This document shows, one piece after another, positions 1 through 7,960 of a stretch of DNA of 64,000 nt. The stretch comes from Mycolicibacterium sp. MU0053 (lineage in GTDB: Bacteria; Actinomycetota; Actinomycetes; Mycobacteriales; Mycobacteriaceae). Both the position numbers and the translations under genes were made by a program. Positions within the stretch are counted from its first letter, which is position 1. Every line of letters begins with the position of its first letter. Under the pieces are notes generated by a model. It saw only the letters and a program-made list of their open reading frames with translations. It did not search any database and was not told where the DNA came from. Location: positions 620,001-684,000 of the forward strand of contig NZ_OY726397.1 of the NCBI RefSeq assembly GCF_963378095.1, read 5' to 3'.

Positions 1-351
1 CTCGTGGATGCGTTGTCGCAACGCAAAGTCGACGTGGCGAATTCACTGGCTCACCTCGACGGCGCGACCGCCACTCTCGGCGACCTGCTTCTGCAGGCGC
101 GTCCGTCCCTGCAAAAGGTGGTCGCAGAGACCGATCGGACAGCGGGGCTTGTCGTGGCCGACCACGACTATTTCACGCATTTTCTCGACGGGCTGCTACC
201 GAGTTATCAGGCGTTGGCACGGCAGGGTCTTTACGGCGATTTCCTGAGCGCCTATATGTGCGAAGGCGTTCTGAAGGTCAACGGTAAGGGTGGCCAGCCT
301 GTCTATGTCCGACTGTTCAACCAGACGACTGGGCGGTGCGCACCGAAGTGA
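1..351 (+). CDS. mceB: MceB-type Mce family protein, C-terminal part (5' end outside window)
   Basis: This is the last ~116 codons of an Mce substrate-binding protein, open from the window edge in frame 1. Its end, with the run YGDFLSAYMC and then VLKVNGKGGQPVYVRLF..TGRCAPK, is the characteristic C-terminus of mycobacterial MceB proteins. Mce proteins form hexameric rings or tubes that carry lipids across the periplasm-like space to the YrbE permease. The stop TGA (349-351) shares its last base with the ATG of the next gene (351), so translation is coupled. The N-terminal membrane anchor and MCE domain lie upstream of the window. The family call is firm; the B assignment rests on the C-terminus and on mceC following. 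Confidence 0.88.
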   Translation, partial: LVDALSQRKVDVANSLAHLDGATATLGDLLLQARPSLQKVVAETDRTAGLVVADHDYFTHFLDGLLPSYQALARQGLYGDFLSAYMCEGVLKVNGKGGQPVYVRLFNQTTGRCAPK

Positions 352-1655
352 TGAAGGCCTTTTCGCAGTACAACCCGAAACGGGTGGGAGCGGTTGGGTG
401 CCTCACCGTGGCGCTCGTTGTCGGCGCTGCGCTGCAGTACGACCGCCTGCCCTTCTTCAATCAGGGCGCGAAGTACACCGCCGACTTTGCCGAGGCGGGC
501 GGTCTGTCTGCCGGCGATCCGGTCCACGTCGCCGGGTACCGCGTCGGCCAGGTGTCCGACATCGCCCTGGACGGCCCCCGAGTACGGGTTAACTTCAGCG
601 TGGACAAGGGCATTCGGCTGGGCGATCGCACCGAAGCGGCGATCAAGACCGAAACGCTACTCGGTTCCCGACTGCTCGAGGTTTCGCCCCGGGGGGAGAC
701 GCCGCTGTCGGGGGCGATCCCCCTGGATCGAACCACTTCACCGTATGAGCTCCCCGAGGCGCTGGGCACCCTGAGCGACACCATCGAAGGGCTCGACACT
801 GCACAGCTCAACGACTCATTGACGACCCTGGCGGAGACCTTCAAGGACACCCCGGCCAACCTCCAGCTCGCGGTGAACGGCATTGGGCGGTTCTCGGAGA
901 CGATGAATAAGCGCGATACTCAGCTGCGCAGTCTGCTCTCAGATGCCAACAACGTCACCGGGGTTCTTCGGGAGCGCAGCGACGAGATCGTCAAACTCAT
1001 CGCCGACAGCAATGGGCTACTGGCGCAGTTGCGGACCGAAAGCGGCGCACTCAGCGGTATCGCGTCGAATGTTTCCCTGCTGGCACAACAGGTCACCGGG
1101 GTGGTCGCCGAGAACAAGGACCAATTGCGGCCGGCGCTCGAGAAGCTGAACGGGGTGCTCGCCATGGTCGACGACAGGCAAGAGGACCTCAGCAAGTCGA
1201 TCGGCCTGGTCAGCAAGTTCTCGCTCTCACTCGGCGAATCCGTCTCCGGTGGACCGTTTTTCAAGGAGTACATCGCCAACCTCGTTCCCGGGCAATTCAT
1301 GCAGCCCTTCGTCGAGGCGGCCTTCTCCGACCTGGGTCTGGATCCGAGCGTCTTGCTCCCCTCGGAGCTCACCGACCCGCAAGTAGGGCAGCCTGCAACC
1401 CCTGCGCTGCCCGTTCCGTTCCCGCGCACCGGTCAAGGCGGCGAGCCACGACAGACCCTGCCCGACGCCATCACCGGGAATCCGGACGATCCACGCTACC
1501 CACTCAGGCCGGAGCCGGCCCAGCCCGCTCCAGGGGGGCCGGCACCAGGTCCACCGGAAGGTTACGACCCGCACGCCGTGCCGACGGCAGTGCCCACGTT
1601 GGTGGAACCCACGCCGCGACAGCTCGTTCCGCCTATGCCAGGGGAAACGCAATGA
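351..1655 (+). CDS. mceC: MceC-type Mce family protein
   Basis: 434-aa Mce protein. It has an N-terminal hydrophobic anchor (about residues 12-28), an MCE/MlaD domain (about 38-115, with AGGLSAGDPVHVAGYRVGQV), a long helical region with repeated LxxL-type spacing (about 145-310) and a proline-rich tail (about 345-434) typical of MceC. Such proteins are exported and assemble with the other Mce subunits as a lipid conduit. I chose ATG 351, coupled to the mceB stop; GTG 348 is an in-frame alternative. The 3' end overlaps mceD by 4 nt (ATGA), placing it firmly in one operon. Confidence 0.9.
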   Translation: MKAFSQYNPKRVGAVGCLTVALVVGAALQYDRLPFFNQGAKYTADFAEAGGLSAGDPVHVAGYRVGQVSDIALDGPRVRVNFSVDKGIRLGDRTEAAIKTETLLGSRLLEVSPRGETPLSGAIPLDRTTSPYELPEALGTLSDTIEGLDTAQLNDSLTTLAETFKDTPANLQLAVNGIGRFSETMNKRDTQLRSLLSDANNVTGVLRERSDEIVKLIADSNGLLAQLRTESGALSGIASNVSLLAQQVTGVVAENKDQLRPALEKLNGVLAMVDDRQEDLSKSIGLVSKFSLSLGESVSGGPFFKEYIANLVPGQFMQPFVEAAFSDLGLDPSVLLPSELTDPQVGQPATPALPVPFPRTGQGGEPRQTLPDAITGNPDDPRYPLRPEPAQPAPGGPAPGPPEGYDPHAVPTAVPTLVEPTPRQLVPPMPGETQ

Positions 1656-2917
1656 CCACACGTAAGGGCCGAACGCTGCTGGCCGCTGGTTTGGCGTGCT
1701 TGATGCTGCTCGGCGCCGTCGTGGCATTCGGCGTGGTGGAACGCATTGAGCGGGTCCGTGTGACTGCGTACTTCGCGAACACCAACGGCCTGTACGCGGG
1801 TGACCAGGTTCGGATTCTGGGAGTCCCGGTGGGCGAGGTCGAGACCATCACCCCGGGACGCGACAACGCCAAGGTAACGTTCTGGTTCAACGGCAAATAC
1901 ACCGTTCCGGCCGACGCGGAAGCGGCGATCCTGGCGCCGGGCCTGGTCAGCGCTCGGGTCATCCAGTTGACACCCGCCTATACGGGTGGTCCAGCGCTGG
2001 CCGATGCTGCCGTGATTCCGCAACAGCGGACCGCGGTTCCCGCTGAGTACGACGACTTGCGCGTGCAACTGGAGAAACTGAACGAAAGCCTGCAGCCGAC
2101 GACTCCCGGCGGGGTGGCACCGGCCGGTGCGCTGATCAACACCGGCGCGGCCAACCTGCGCGGCCGCGGTGCCGATGTGCGGCGCTCCCTCATCGAACTG
2201 TCCCAGGCATTGTCGGCGCTCGGCGATCACAGCGGCGACATCAGCGGAACCGTCAAGAACTTGTCAGTCCTGGTGACAGCGTTGGGATCCAGCGCCGACC
2301 TGCTCGAAGAACTCAACACCAACATGGCCGCGGTAACCAGCCTGATGAATCGGAAACCGCAGGCATTGGCGACAATGGTGCGCGACCTGGACCTCGCGGT
2401 GCGCGACGTCAATGGCTTCGTCGCGGACAACCGAGAGACGTTGGGAACCACCTCCGAAAAACTGGGGTCGATCACCACGATGCTGCACGAGCGGCTACCC
2501 GAGCTCAAGCAGATCCTGCACGTATCGCCGAACTCGCTGGCCAACTTCGCCAACGTCTACCGCCCGGCAACGGCCTCCTTCGCCGGAACGTTCGCGGTCA
2601 CCAACTTCGCCAATCCGCTACAGTTCATCTGCAGCAGCATCCAAGCGGCCTCGCGCCTGAATTACGAACGGGCGGCGAAACTCTGCGTGCAATACCTGGC
2701 GCCGATCTTCAAGAACCGCGAGTACAACTTCCCACCCATCGGCACGACCATGGGTCTGCTGAATGGTCTGCCGGTCGCCGGGGCAATGGCGCGACCCAAC
2801 GAGATCACCTTCAGCGAAGACTGGATGCGGCCCGACCACATCCCCCCGGGCGCAGCTACCACGGACCCGGCCGCCGGACTGTCCGGATTGATGGTTCCCC
2901 AGGGAGGCGGATCATGA
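1652..2917 (+). CDS. mceD: MceD-type Mce family protein
   Basis: 421-aa Mce subunit. An N-terminal membrane segment (about residues 8-28) is followed by the MCE domain (about 35-115; NTNGLYAGDQVRILGVPVGEV), a helical tube-forming region (about 130-290), and the conserved MceD end LQFICSSIQAASRLNYERAA..CVQYLAPIFKNREYNFP..PNEITFSEDWMRPD. It starts with ATG overlapping the mceC stop and ends overlapping the mceE start (both ATGA). In Mce complexes this subunit forms part of the hexameric lipid-transport channel. The C-terminal signature makes the D assignment strong. Confidence 0.9.
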   Translation: MTTRKGRTLLAAGLACLMLLGAVVAFGVVERIERVRVTAYFANTNGLYAGDQVRILGVPVGEVETITPGRDNAKVTFWFNGKYTVPADAEAAILAPGLVSARVIQLTPAYTGGPALADAAVIPQQRTAVPAEYDDLRVQLEKLNESLQPTTPGGVAPAGALINTGAANLRGRGADVRRSLIELSQALSALGDHSGDISGTVKNLSVLVTALGSSADLLEELNTNMAAVTSLMNRKPQALATMVRDLDLAVRDVNGFVADNRETLGTTSEKLGSITTMLHERLPELKQILHVSPNSLANFANVYRPATASFAGTFAVTNFANPLQFICSSIQAASRLNYERAAKLCVQYLAPIFKNREYNFPPIGTTMGLLNGLPVAGAMARPNEITFSEDWMRPDHIPPGAATTDPAAGLSGLMVPQGGGS

Positions 2918-4053
2918 ACCCACGACAGCGATTTCGGGCCGTCACCGCAGTTCTGATCTGCGCCGCGACGATGACGTCGGGTTGTGGATGGCAAGGACTC
3001 AATTCACTGGCTCTGCCCGGGACCGCGGGCAACGGACCCGGGGCGTACGAGGTCAAGGCCGAGATTCCGGACATCACCAACATCGAACGCAACTCGCGGG
3101 TGCGGGTCGGTGACGTCACCGTCGGCAACGTCACCGATATCGACCTGCGGGGGTGGCATGCCCTAGTGACGATGAAGGTCGACAGCGATGTGGTGTTGCC
3201 GGCCAATGCCACCGCAACGGTGGGGCAGACCAGCTTGCTGGGGTCGCTGCACATCGAACTGGCGGCACCGAAAGACGCCGAACCGCAGGGACGACTGACG
3301 AACGGCGCACTGATATCGTTGGCTTCGACGGGGAGCTATCCCACCACGGAGCAGACGCTGGCCGCGGTCTCGTTCCTGCTCAACGGCGGTGGTTTGGGTC
3401 AGATCGGCGACATCACCGAATCGCTGACCACCGCGCTCGGGGACAATCGAGACCAGGATCTGCGCCAACTGGTCGAACACCTCGCCACCTTCACGGCGCG
3501 CCTCAACGAGCAGACCCAGGACATCATCGGCGCCGCCGAAAGTCTGAACAACCTCAGTGGCCAGCTCGCCGCGCAGCGACCCGTCATCGACGAGGCGCTG
3601 CACACCATTCCGCGTGCGGCCGCGGTACTTGCCGACGAGCGAGACAACCTGGTGGAGACCCTTGCCAAGACCGGCCAGCTGGCCGCGCTGACCAACGCCA
3701 CCGTCGGTCCGACCAAAGATGCTCTGGTCCAACAGCTCAACGACCTGGGGCCGGTACTGGAGTCGCTGGCCAACGCCGGACCGGCGCTCACTCGTGCGCT
3801 CAGCCTGCTGGGGACCTTCCCGTTCCCGATGGAGAAGATCCGCCACTCCATCCGGGGCGACTACAACAACCTCACCCTCGTCTTCGACCTGACGCTGAGC
3901 CGCATCGATGGCGCGCTGCTGACCGGCACGCGGTTCGAAGGCAGCCTTACCGAGCTGGAACTGCAATGGGGCCGCACCATCGGACAGACCCCCAGCCCGT
4001 ATACCGCCGGCAATCCGCTGATCGTGCCCTACAACTCGAATCAGGGATCTTGA
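2914..4053 (+). CDS. mceE: MceE-type lipoprotein (Lpr family)
   Basis: 379-aa Mce-family lipoprotein. The signal peptide ends in a lipobox TSGC with the acylated cysteine at residue 24, the mark of the E-position subunit in mycobacterial mce operons. The MCE domain follows (about 45-125; NIERNSRVRVGDVTVGNV), then a helical region rich in Asn/Leu heptads (about 150-300). The lipid anchor should hold it to the outer face of the inner membrane, next to the YrbE/Mce complex. ATG 2914 overlaps the mceD stop by 4 nt. mceF begins 1 nt after its stop. Confidence 0.91.
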   Translation: MNPRQRFRAVTAVLICAATMTSGCGWQGLNSLALPGTAGNGPGAYEVKAEIPDITNIERNSRVRVGDVTVGNVTDIDLRGWHALVTMKVDSDVVLPANATATVGQTSLLGSLHIELAAPKDAEPQGRLTNGALISLASTGSYPTTEQTLAAVSFLLNGGGLGQIGDITESLTTALGDNRDQDLRQLVEHLATFTARLNEQTQDIIGAAESLNNLSGQLAAQRPVIDEALHTIPRAAAVLADERDNLVETLAKTGQLAALTNATVGPTKDALVQQLNDLGPVLESLANAGPALTRALSLLGTFPFPMEKIRHSIRGDYNNLTLVFDLTLSRIDGALLTGTRFEGSLTELELQWGRTIGQTPSPYTAGNPLIVPYNSNQGS

Positions 4054-4054
4054 C

Positions 4055-5545
4055 ATGCATCTGCAACGACGAATCAAGATCCAGTTCGTTGTCTTCACGG
4101 TGATCGCCGTTGTGTCGATGACCGCCCTCGCCTTCGGGTACGGCGGCCTGGGTGCCGCGTGGTTCGGGAGCGGACACCACACGGTGACGGTCGGGTTGCC
4201 CGAATCCGCTGGCCTCTACAGTCGGGCAAACGTCACGTACCGGGGCACCACCGTGGGCCGAGTCACCGATGTGCGACTCAGCAGCGACGGAGTGCAGGCG
4301 GTGCTGGCCTTGGACGCGGATGTCGAGATTCCGGCCGACGTCATCGCCGAGGTCCACAGCCAATCGGCGGTCGGCGAACAATTCGTGGCTCTGACGCCAG
4401 GCGGTACTACCGACCAGCCGTTGCGAAACGGCGATGTGATTCCGGTCGACCGCACCACGGTACCCCCGGATATCAACGACCAACTGGACATGACTTCGAC
4501 TGCACTGCAAGCGATTCCCCAGGGCAACCTCAAGACCGTGATCGACGAGAGTTACACGGCCTTCGGCGGCCTCGGCCCCGAACTGGGCCGGATGGTCGAC
4601 GGGATCACCGCACTGGCGATCGAATCCAGAGACACTCTGCACGATCTGACCAATGTCATCGACAACTCGGCGCCCATCCTCGACTCTCAGGTCAACACCT
4701 CGGATCAGGTGACTGATTGGGCACGTCACCTCGCCGGTCTCACCGGGCAGGTGCAGAGCGAGAACGATTCCGTATCAAGTCTTCTCGACAATGCCGGTCC
4801 AGCGGCCGAGGAGGCCCGCGCAATGCTCGACCGGTTGCAGCCGTCGGTGCCGATCCTGCTCGCCAATCTCGTCAGTTTTGCTGACGTGGGTCTGGTCTAC
4901 AACGCCAACCTCGAGCAGATGCTGGTCCTCATGCCACAGACGGTGGCGCAGATGGGTGCTGCGACGGTGACGAACCTGACTAACACCATTCAGGACTACC
5001 GCGGTTCCACCCAGCAATTCGCACTGAATCTGAACCTTCCGCCGCCGTGCTTGACCGGGTATCTGCCGCCCAGCCAGCGCCGCTCGCCCTCCTTCGAGGA
5101 CTACCCGGAGCGCCCCGAAGGTGACTTCTACTGCCGAATCCCTCAAGATTCCCAGTTCAACGTGCGCGGCGCCCGGAACATCCCCTGTGCCGGCAAGCCC
5201 GAGAAACGCGCACCGCTGGTGTGGATGTGTGAGAGCGACACCGACTATGTGCCGCTCAACGAGGGGAACAACTGGAAGGGCGACCCTAACGCGACGCTAT
5301 CGGGTCAGGACGTACCCCAACTTCCACCCGGGCAACGACGTTCGCCGAGGCAGGTGCCGGCATCACCCGATGGACTACCTCCGGCGTCCACGCCGCCCGC
5401 GCTACTGGGCGTCACCGACTACAACCCGGTGGATGGCACCTACCTTGGGTCAGACGGCGAGACATACACCCAGAGCAACCTGGTCGCCGACGGCGAGATT
5501 CCGACGCTGAAGTCGATGTTGCTGCCCCCGGTGCCCGGCCAGTGA
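4055..5545 (+). CDS. mceF: MceF-type Mce family protein
   Basis: 496-aa Mce subunit following the lipoprotein gene, the standard F position. It has an N-terminal transmembrane helix (about residues 8-30), the MCE domain (about 40-120; ESAGLYSRANVTYRGTTVGRV), a helical region (to about 320) and a long C-terminal extension with paired cysteines and the motif NPVDGTYLGSDGETYTQSNL common to MceF-type tails. It starts 1 nt after the mceE stop. Unlike known mce operons, two yrbE genes follow directly downstream. Confidence 0.88.
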   Translation: MHLQRRIKIQFVVFTVIAVVSMTALAFGYGGLGAAWFGSGHHTVTVGLPESAGLYSRANVTYRGTTVGRVTDVRLSSDGVQAVLALDADVEIPADVIAEVHSQSAVGEQFVALTPGGTTDQPLRNGDVIPVDRTTVPPDINDQLDMTSTALQAIPQGNLKTVIDESYTAFGGLGPELGRMVDGITALAIESRDTLHDLTNVIDNSAPILDSQVNTSDQVTDWARHLAGLTGQVQSENDSVSSLLDNAGPAAEEARAMLDRLQPSVPILLANLVSFADVGLVYNANLEQMLVLMPQTVAQMGAATVTNLTNTIQDYRGSTQQFALNLNLPPPCLTGYLPPSQRRSPSFEDYPERPEGDFYCRIPQDSQFNVRGARNIPCAGKPEKRAPLVWMCESDTDYVPLNEGNNWKGDPNATLSGQDVPQLPPGQRRSPRQVPASPDGLPPASTPPALLGVTDYNPVDGTYLGSDGETYTQSNLVADGEIPTLKSMLLPPVPGQ

Positions 5546-5556
5546 GGAGCCCAGAA

Positions 5557-6351
5557 GTGAAAACCGAATCGACAAAAGGTCCGGCGACCATAGGTCCGGC
5601 GGCTTCCAAACCGCTGATCGGCGTGGGTGAATTCTTCGCGATGGCCGCCGACACCGCCATGGTGATGTTCCGGCCACCGTTCGCATGGCGAGAGCTCATC
5701 GAGCAAGCCTGGTTTCTGATGCGGGTGTCGCTGCTGCCGACCATCATGATGGCGATTCCGTTCACGGTGATGACCGTGTTCGTCATCAATCTGCTCCTGG
5801 TCGAAATCGGTGCCCAGGATGCCGCCGGCAGCGGGGCCGCGCTGGGGGCGGTCACCCAGATTGGTCCGATGGTCACCGTGCTCGTCGTCGCGGGCGCCGG
5901 CGCCACCGCCATGTGTGCCGACTTGGGCGCGCGCACGATCCGCGAGGAGATCGACGCGATGCGCGTGCTGGGGATAGATCCCTTGCAGCGATTGGTGGCC
6001 CCGAGGGTGCTGGCCGCGACTGTGGTCGCGATGCTGCTCTCACCCTTGGTGACGGTGGTGGGACTGCTGGGAGCTTTCGCATTTTCGGTCTTCTTCCAGA
6101 ACGCCACTCCCGGGACCTTCGTGGGCGGTCTGACGTTGCTGGTAGGCCTGCCCGAGGTGGTGATCTCCTTGGTGAAGTCGGCTCTCTTCGGACTTACCGC
6201 CGGCATGATCGCCTGCTATAAGGGGCTCTCGGTTGGCGGAGGCCCGGCGGGTGTCGGCAATGCCGTCAACGAAACCGTGGTGTTCTCGTTCGTCGGGCTG
6301 TTCGTGATCAACGTGATCGTTACGGCCATCGGTGTGAAGGCAACACTGTGA
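5557..6351 (+). CDS. yrbEA: YrbE/MlaE-family permease, first copy (YrbEA-type)
   Basis: 264-aa integral membrane permease of the MlaE/YrbE family, the inner-membrane channel of Mce lipid importers. The conserved cytoplasmic coupling segment IREEIDAMRVLGIDPLQRLVAPR (about residues 133-155) contacts the MceG/Mkl ATPase in the family. About five to six hydrophobic segments are visible, and the C-terminal GGGPAGVGNAVNETVV is a family signature. I chose GTG 5557 because AGGAG (5545-5549) lies 7 nt before it; GTG 5542 is the alternative and would overlap the mceF stop. No ATPase gene is next to it; MceG is normally encoded elsewhere. Its place after mceF is unusual. Confidence 0.9.
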   Translation: MKTESTKGPATIGPAASKPLIGVGEFFAMAADTAMVMFRPPFAWRELIEQAWFLMRVSLLPTIMMAIPFTVMTVFVINLLLVEIGAQDAAGSGAALGAVTQIGPMVTVLVVAGAGATAMCADLGARTIREEIDAMRVLGIDPLQRLVAPRVLAATVVAMLLSPLVTVVGLLGAFAFSVFFQNATPGTFVGGLTLLVGLPEVVISLVKSALFGLTAGMIACYKGLSVGGGPAGVGNAVNETVVFSFVGLFVINVIVTAIGVKATL

Positions 6352-7202
6352 TCACCTCGACTCCCAGCACCCTGCGTCCTCGGATCGACCGGACGAGAAG
6401 CAAGGTCGTGGACGGCTGGACCAAACTGGGGGACCAGGCCGCGTTCTACGGCAAGTCGCTTGTTTCGATCGGCGACGTGCTGCGCAACTACCGCCTCGAA
6501 TTGGTCCGCATCATCGCCCAAATGAGCATGGGTTCAGGCGCATTGGCGGTAGTCGGCGGCACCGTCGCGATCATCGGGTTTCTCACCCTCTCAGCCGGAG
6601 CGCTCATCGCCGTCCAGGGGTACCACTCGCTGTCCAACATCGGCATCGAGGCTCTGACTGGATTCGTCTCCGCCTACCTCAACGTGCGCCTCATTGCGCC
6701 CCTCATAGCTGGTGTGGGATTGGCGGCGACCATCGGCGCCGGCGCCACCGCGCAGTTGGGTGCAATGCGGATCAACGAAGAAATCGATGCCATGGAGGTC
6801 ATCGGCATCCGAAGCGTCGCCTATCTCGCTTCCAGCCGGGTCATCGCCGGCGTCATCGTCGTGATCCCGCTCTACAGCATCGCAGTGCTGATGTCGTTCT
6901 TTGCTGCGCGGTTCGGCACCACTGCGATCTACGGACAGTCCCGCGGCGTCTATGACCACTACTTCAACACCTTCTTGAACCCGTCGGACATGCTGTGGTC
7001 GTGCTTGACCGCTGTCGTCATGGCCATTGTGATCATGCTCGTTCACACCTACTACGGGTTCACCGCAACCGGCGGTCCCGCGGGCGTGGGTGAGGCGGTG
7101 GGGCGGGCGGTCCGCACATCCCTGGTTACCTCGGTCTTCGTAGTGCTGGGTCTGACCCTGGCCATCTACGGCCAGTCCCCTGACGTCAATCTGTCGGGTT
7201 AG
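6348..7202 (+). CDS. yrbEB: YrbE/MlaE-family permease, second copy (YrbEB-type)
   Basis: 284-aa MlaE/YrbE permease, the second half of the permease pair of an Mce importer. It shows the coupling segment INEEIDAMEVIGIRSVAYLASSR (about residues 142-165) and the C-terminal signature ATGGPAGVGEAVGRAVRTSL. The first ~55 residues are a soluble, partly amphipathic lead-in, as in other YrbEB proteins. GTG 6348 overlaps the yrbEA stop by 4 nt (GTGA). It is the last gene of the operon; paired inverted repeats follow at 7263-7300. Confidence 0.9.
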   Translation: MITSTPSTLRPRIDRTRSKVVDGWTKLGDQAAFYGKSLVSIGDVLRNYRLELVRIIAQMSMGSGALAVVGGTVAIIGFLTLSAGALIAVQGYHSLSNIGIEALTGFVSAYLNVRLIAPLIAGVGLAATIGAGATAQLGAMRINEEIDAMEVIGIRSVAYLASSRVIAGVIVVIPLYSIAVLMSFFAARFGTTAIYGQSRGVYDHYFNTFLNPSDMLWSCLTAVVMAIVIMLVHTYYGFTATGGPAGVGEAVGRAVRTSLVTSVFVVLGLTLAIYGQSPDVNLSG

Positions 7203-7262
7203 CGGTGGCCGTCAGCACCGGTCGTCCGGTCTTAGGGGAGCAGCCGGACCTTTCCCATCCCG

Positions 7263-7300
7263 GTTCCCAGGAACTTGGCAAACTTTGGTCCCCGGGGACC
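7263..7300. terminator. Two adjacent perfect palindromes after the mce operon
   Basis: GTTCCCAGGAAC (7263-7274) and GGTCCCCGGGGACC (7287-7300) are each perfect inverted repeats, lying 60-100 nt past the yrbEB stop and about 65 nt before the TetR gene. They could form a GC-rich, U-tract-free terminator of the actinobacterial kind, or be binding sites for a dimeric regulator. Sequence alone does not decide between these. Confidence 0.4.
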
Positions 7301-7343
7301 GCTCGCGTCCGGTCGGTGAGACACAGCGCCGAGGACGATCTTC

Positions 7344-7366
7344 GTTATCCGCTACGGTCTAAGCAA
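7344..7366 (-). promoter_or_regulatory. Weak copy of the shared TTAC/GTA promoter element before the TetR gene
   Basis: Read on the minus strand, bases just upstream of the TetR start contain ACCGTAGCGG followed by ATAACGA. This resembles the left half of the 23-nt element found at four other promoters of the cluster (about 12 of 23 positions match the 11980 copy). It lies immediately upstream of the start codon, where a self-repressing TetR would bind. It is the weakest of the copies. Confidence 0.3.
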
Positions 7367-7944
7367 TGGCGCAGGGCAGGGTCGTAGAGTCAGCGCGCCG
7401 GCGATATACAGGCCGGCGCGCCGATACCATGCTGCGGTTGACCGACGCCGCGATGGAAGTTCTGCGTGAGGTTGGCTTTCACGAGTTGACGCTGCAAATG
7501 GTCGGTGAGCGTGCCGGCATGACCCGGGCCACCGCGTACACCTACTTCGCGTCGAAGGACCACCTCGTTGCAGAGGTTTTTCGCCGGCGCATGGTGGCGA
7601 CAACCGTGTCCATCCCCGACTCGTCGGATGTCGTCGAACGGGTCCTGGCGACGCTTCGGCATATCGCTTTGATCGTCGCGGACGAACCCGAACTGGCCGA
7701 CGCGATCACGGGGGTCTTCAACAGCTCGGATCCCGAGATAGAAGCCATCCGCATCCAACTGTATGAGTACGTACACACAGTTACCGTCGCGGCGGTCGGT
7801 GACGACGGCGACGAGGAAACCGTGTCGATGCTGGAGATGGCCTACCTCGGCGCGATGATGCGAGCGGTGTTCGTACCGGGATTCAAGAAAACCGTGACCC
7901 AGGACGTCGAGAAGTTGGCGCGTCGCATCCTCGCAGCGGATTGA
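7366..7944 (+). CDS. TetR/AcrR family transcriptional regulator
   Basis: 192-aa TetR-type repressor. The N-terminal HTH (about residues 20-65) includes the recognition-helix run TLQMVGERAGMTRATAYTYFASKDHLVAEVF. The C-terminal ligand-binding domain is short and lacks a recognisable ligand motif. It stands between the mce operon and the catabolic cluster and converges on the aldehyde dehydrogenase gene, with 16 nt between stops. Since several cluster promoters share one putative operator, this is the best local candidate for the cluster regulator (inference). Start ATG 7366; no strong ribosome-binding site, so it may be leaderless. Confidence 0.85.
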   Translation: MAQGRVVESARRRYTGRRADTMLRLTDAAMEVLREVGFHELTLQMVGERAGMTRATAYTYFASKDHLVAEVFRRRMVATTVSIPDSSDVVERVLATLRHIALIVADEPELADAITGVFNSSDPEIEAIRIQLYEYVHTVTVAAVGDDGDEETVSMLEMAYLGAMMRAVFVPGFKKTVTQDVEKLARRILAAD

Positions 7945-7960
7945 CACTTGCGGGCGTTCC

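Noticed and set aside
3163..4182. A 339-codon leftward frame antisense to mceE
   Set aside because: Composition is Arg/Gln/Gly-rich without motifs, and mceE on the other strand is certain.
5557..7202. Interpreting the yrbE pair as ABC-transporter permeases unrelated to mce
   Set aside because: Both carry the EEIDAM coupling segment and GGPAGVG C-terminal signature of YrbE/MlaE proteins and are coupled to mceF.
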